NCBI GenBank assembly: GCA_913009915.1
Contig: CAJVYZ010000177.1
Coordinates: 1-6,363, forward strand
Source of the DNA: an uncultured Gemmatimonadota bacterium
GTDB lineage: Bacteria; Gemmatimonadota; Gemmatimonadetes; Gemmatimonadales; GWC2-71-9
Length of the DNA: 6,363 bases
Direction of reading: 5' to 3'
The notes under the pieces were generated by a model that worked only from the letters and a program-made list of their open reading frames with translations, made no database searches and was not told the origin of the DNA. The translations under genes were made by a program, and so were the position numbers. Shown piece after piece: positions 3,760 through 6,363 of this stretch. Numbering within the stretch: position 1 is the stretch's first letter; each line of letters starts with the position of its first letter.

Positions 3760-6363
3760 ATGCCGGAGATAATCGAGCGTCTCACAACTGCGCTATCTGA
3801 CCGCTACGAAATCGAGCGTGAGATCGGCGCCGGGGGCATGGCCACGGTCTATCTGGCGCACGACATCAAGCACGACCGTAAGGTGGCGCTCAAGGTGTTG
3901 TTGCCGGAACTGGCGGCGGTGATCGGGGCCGAGCGGTTCCTGCAGGAAATCAAGGTCACCGCCAACCTACAGCACCCGCACATCCTGCAGCTGTACGATT
4001 CGGGCGAGGCCGACACGTTCCTGTTCTACGTGATGCCGTTCGTCGAGGGCGAGACGCTGCGGGACAAGCTCAACCGGGAAAAGCAGCTGGCGATCGACGA
4101 GGCCATAGAGATCACCACTTCGATCGCCGCGGCGCTCGACTACGCCCACCGGCATGAAGTGATCCACCGCGACATCAAGCCGGAGAACATCCTGCTGCAC
4201 GAGGGCCAGGCCATGGTGGCCGACTTCGGTATCGCCCTGGCGGTGAGCGAGGCGGGGGCCACGCGGCTGACCGAGACGGGGCTCTCAATCGGGACGCCGC
4301 AGTACATGAGCCCCGAGCAGGCCATGGGCGACCGGGAGATCGATGCTCGGAGCGATATCTACTCGCTTGGTGCGGTACTCTACGAGATGCTCACCGGCGA
4401 CCCGCCCTACACCGGATCCACCGCCCAGGCCATCGTGGCCAAAGTCATCACCGAGAAGGCCACGTCTGTTTCGGTGACGAGAGACACGGTGCCGGACCAT
4501 GTGGCGAGCGCGGTGGACATGGCCCTGGCCAAGCTGCCTGCCGACCGATTCCATACGGCCGCCGAGTTCTCCCAAGCGTTGGCTGGTCGCGGCCCGAGGA
4601 TGGTGTCAGCGCGGTCGACGGGGCGGGAAGTTCAACATGCTCCCACCACGAAACCATCTCGCGTGGCGTGGGCCGTGGCCGGGGTCATGACGCTGGTGGC
4701 AGGTCTTCTGGCGATCACGACGCTCCGCGGTTCGGGCTCGCGGGAGCAATCGCCTGTTCATGCTACGCTGCAGCTGACGCCTCCGGTGTACCTCGGGACG
4801 CGTATGCCGGCATTCTCGGCCGACGGCCAGTTGTTGGTCGTCGAAGGTGTGGTCGACGGACAAAGCCAGCTACTCGCCCGTCGGCTGGATGAGGATGCAT
4901 TTCATCTCATTCCCGGTACCGAGCAAGGGACCAACCCGTTCCTGTCGCCAGATGGCGCGTGGGTTGGTTTCAACCTCGGTCGTGACAAATTGATGAAAGT
5001 GCGTGTGGCTGGAGGTTCGCCGGTCGAACTGGCGGAATCCCAGTTTGGCGGGGGAGACTGGGGGGCGGACGGCACCATCGTCTACACCATGAGTTATCTC
5101 AGTGGTCTGTGGCGGACCACTGAGGGCGGCGCCGAGGAGATCGAGATCACCACCCCCGACCCTGCCCGGCGCGAGCTGGCCCATTGGTGGCCGCAGATAC
5201 TCCCCGACGGTGAGCACGTGCTGTTCACCAATTTCTCCACCCCGATCGACAGCGCCCGTCTCGAAGTGGTGTCGCTCAAGACGGGTGAGCGCACCATCCT
5301 GGTCGATGGCGCGGTGGCCGGACGATACGTGCCGTCGGGTCACTTGCTCTTCGCCCGGGATGAGTCCATCCGAGCGGTACGGTTCGATCTCGACCGGCTG
5401 GAAGTCGTCGGGTCCGCCGTGCCGGTGGTCGAAGACGTTGCCATGGACCCATCCGACGGGCTGGCCTTTTTTGCCGTATCGCACAGCGGCCATCTGGCCT
5501 ACGTCAAGGCTTCGGTGGCACAGCCGGATCGTGACATGGTGTGGGTCGACCGTCGAGGCCTGGAGACAGCTACTTCTCTCCGGGGACAGGCGTACGAAAA
5601 CGTCATGCTGTCGCCGGACGGAACCAAGGTAGCGCTGGCACTGTGGGACGGTATCGATCAGGACGTGTGGATCCACGATTTTGAGCGGGAACTTCTGACC
5701 CGGCTGACCTTCGAGCCCGCCCGCGGTTTTGCCCCGCTATGGACACCGGACGGCCAACGGGTGATCTACCGGGCGGAACGGCCGGTGTTCGACCTCTATT
5801 GGTTGGATGTCGACGGAAGCCGGGGAGCAGAACCGCTGCTCGTCAGTGACACGGACAAGGACCCGGGGTCGATCTCACCCGATGGCCGTACCTTGGCCTA
5901 CGTGAAGGGTGTCCCGGGGGGAGGCCAGATCTGGCTTCTCCCGCTGGAAGGTGAGGTCCGTGAGCCGAGGATTTACCTGGCGACCGATCACGATTTGCAA
6001 TCGCCACAGTTCGCTCCCAACGGCAAGTGGATCGCCTACACCTCCGACGAATCAGGGCGGAGGGAGGTGTATTTGCAATCGTATCCCGATCCAACGATCA
6101 CCAAGCGACAGGTATCTACCACCGGCGGCGGGGCTTGGGCCTGGACCAAGGGGGGACGGGAATTCATCTACGGAATCGGTGACAGCACTATGGCGGTACC
6201 GGTGGATCTGGAGACCGGCAGCACTGGCCGTCCGGTGCTCTTGTTCCGCGGTGAGTACGGCAATGGAGACGTCACCGCTGACGGCGAACGATTTCTCCTG
6301 GTCAAGACACACGACGTTGAGCGTCCCCCGCGGATCGAGCTGGTGCTCCACCGGCTGGAGGAG
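3760..6363 (+). CDS. Transmembrane Ser/Thr kinase with TolB/WD40-like propeller, 3' end open
   Basis: The 868 codons are open without a stop to the window edge. Residues 16-275 are a Hanks-type kinase: glycine loop GAGGMA (23-28, with Ala at the third Gly position, common in bacterial members), VALK Lys45, helix-C Glu63, catalytic loop HRDIKPEN (Asp138, Asn143), DFG (155-157) and GTPQYMSPE (178-186). One hydrophobic helix at about 302-322 (4663-4725) follows a linker. The rest, about 330-868, is a beta-propeller with recurring blade turns such as SPDGAW, LPDGEH, SPDGTK, TPDGQR, SPDGRT and APNGKW, placed outside the cytoplasm by the single helix. Such proteins probably sense or bind something through the propeller and phosphorylate cytoplasmic targets; ligand and substrates are unknown. 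The start is fixed at ATG 3760, because TGA 3751 lies in frame just upstream. The ending RIELVLHRLEE resembles the usual C-terminus, so only a few residues should be missing. Confidence 0.95.
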   Translation, partial: MPEIIERLTTALSDRYEIEREIGAGGMATVYLAHDIKHDRKVALKVLLPELAAVIGAERFLQEIKVTANLQHPHILQLYDSGEADTFLFYVMPFVEGETLRDKLNREKQLAIDEAIEITTSIAAALDYAHRHEVIHRDIKPENILLHEGQAMVADFGIALAVSEAGATRLTETGLSIGTPQYMSPEQAMGDREIDARSDIYSLGAVLYEMLTGDPPYTGSTAQAIVAKVITEKATSVSVTRDTVPDHVASAVDMALAKLPADRFHTAAEFSQALAGRGPRMVSARSTGREVQHAPTTKPSRVAWAVAGVMTLVAGLLAITTLRGSGSREQSPVHATLQLTPPVYLGTRMPAFSADGQLLVVEGVVDGQSQLLARRLDEDAFHLIPGTEQGTNPFLSPDGAWVGFNLGRDKLMKVRVAGGSPVELAESQFGGGDWGADGTIVYTMSYLSGLWRTTEGGAEEIEITTPDPARRELAHWWPQILPDGEHVLFTNFSTPIDSARLEVVSLKTGERTILVDGAVAGRYVPSGHLLFARDESIRAVRFDLDRLEVVGSAVPVVEDVAMDPSDGLAFFAVSHSGHLAYVKASVAQPDRDMVWVDRRGLETATSLRGQAYENVMLSPDGTKVALALWDGIDQDVWIHDFERELLTRLTFEPARGFAPLWTPDGQRVIYRAERPVFDLYWLDVDGSRGAEPLLVSDTDKDPGSISPDGRTLAYVKGVPGGGQIWLLPLEGEVREPRIYLATDHDLQSPQFAPNGKWIAYTSDESGRREVYLQSYPDPTITKRQVSTTGGGAWAWTKGGREFIYGIGDSTMAVPVDLETGSTGRPVLLFRGEYGNGDVTADGERFLLVKTHDVERPPRIELVLHRLEE
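4663..4725 (+). other. Single membrane-spanning helix of the propeller kinase
   Basis: Codons 302-322 form an uninterrupted hydrophobic stretch, VAWAVAGVMTLVAGLLAITT plus Leu. It is preceded by the basic segment TTKPSR, consistent with kinase inside and propeller outside. It divides the gene into a cytoplasmic kinase half and an extracytoplasmic half. Confidence 0.85.

Noticed and set aside
3384..3785. 133-codon minus-strand frame containing RPTPYALRPTPYV
   Set aside because: The peptide repeat is the translation of the heptamer array, and the rest is antisense to the small membrane protein.
4870..5676. 268-codon open frame on the minus strand
   Set aside because: It is antisense to the propeller half of the second kinase, His/Arg/Gln-rich and without recognisable domains.

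Overview
The window is GC-rich bacterial DNA with all genes on the + strand. It looks like the end of an assembled contig: the first 121 bases are not genomic. They hold an AT-rich tail, a poly-T run and a complete 58-base Illumina P5/TruSeq universal adapter (64-121). Real sequence begins at 122, inside a histidine kinase gene. The coding style, Hanks-type Ser/Thr kinases (one fused through a single membrane helix to a TolB/WD40-like propeller) and intergenic heptamer repeats fit an environmental bacterium of the Gemmatimonadota/Acidobacteriota kind. This assignment is an inference from protein style, not a demonstrated placement.

Region 122-3257 is a tight signalling operon. It begins with the 3' part of a sensor histidine kinase (122-907). 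Eight bases later comes a stand-alone CheY-like receiver (916-1287), overlapped by 4 bp by a multidomain gene starting with GTG at 1284. In one continuous frame that gene encodes a HisKA-type phosphoacceptor helix, a degenerate second copy of it, a Ser/Gly/Glu/Asp repeat linker, a receiver domain, a HAMP-like/coiled-coil linker and a complete Ser/Thr kinase. It is cut by a single in-frame TAG at 2085-2087, just before the receiver's conserved Lys-Pro. The reading frame and homology continue unbroken after the stop. This is therefore a nonsense mutation, a sequencing error, or less likely a readthrough site.

Region 3258-3759 holds a small GlsB/YeaQ-type membrane protein gene (3406-3654) between two repeat-bearing spacers. 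Upstream are a CTGTCAG doublet, a small hairpin and a perfect 12-bp tandem duplication. Downstream is a run of GTAGGGC/GTGGGGC heptamers that overlaps the stop codon and forms a strong G-quadruplex motif on the coding strand.

Region 3760-6363 is a second, membrane-anchored Ser/Thr kinase with an extracytoplasmic beta-propeller, open at the right edge but apparently almost complete. Together the window joins His-Asp phosphorelay parts to Ser/Thr phosphorylation: a sensor kinase and receiver feed a cytoplasmic receiver-kinase fusion, and a separate transmembrane kinase lies downstream with its own sensor-like propeller.
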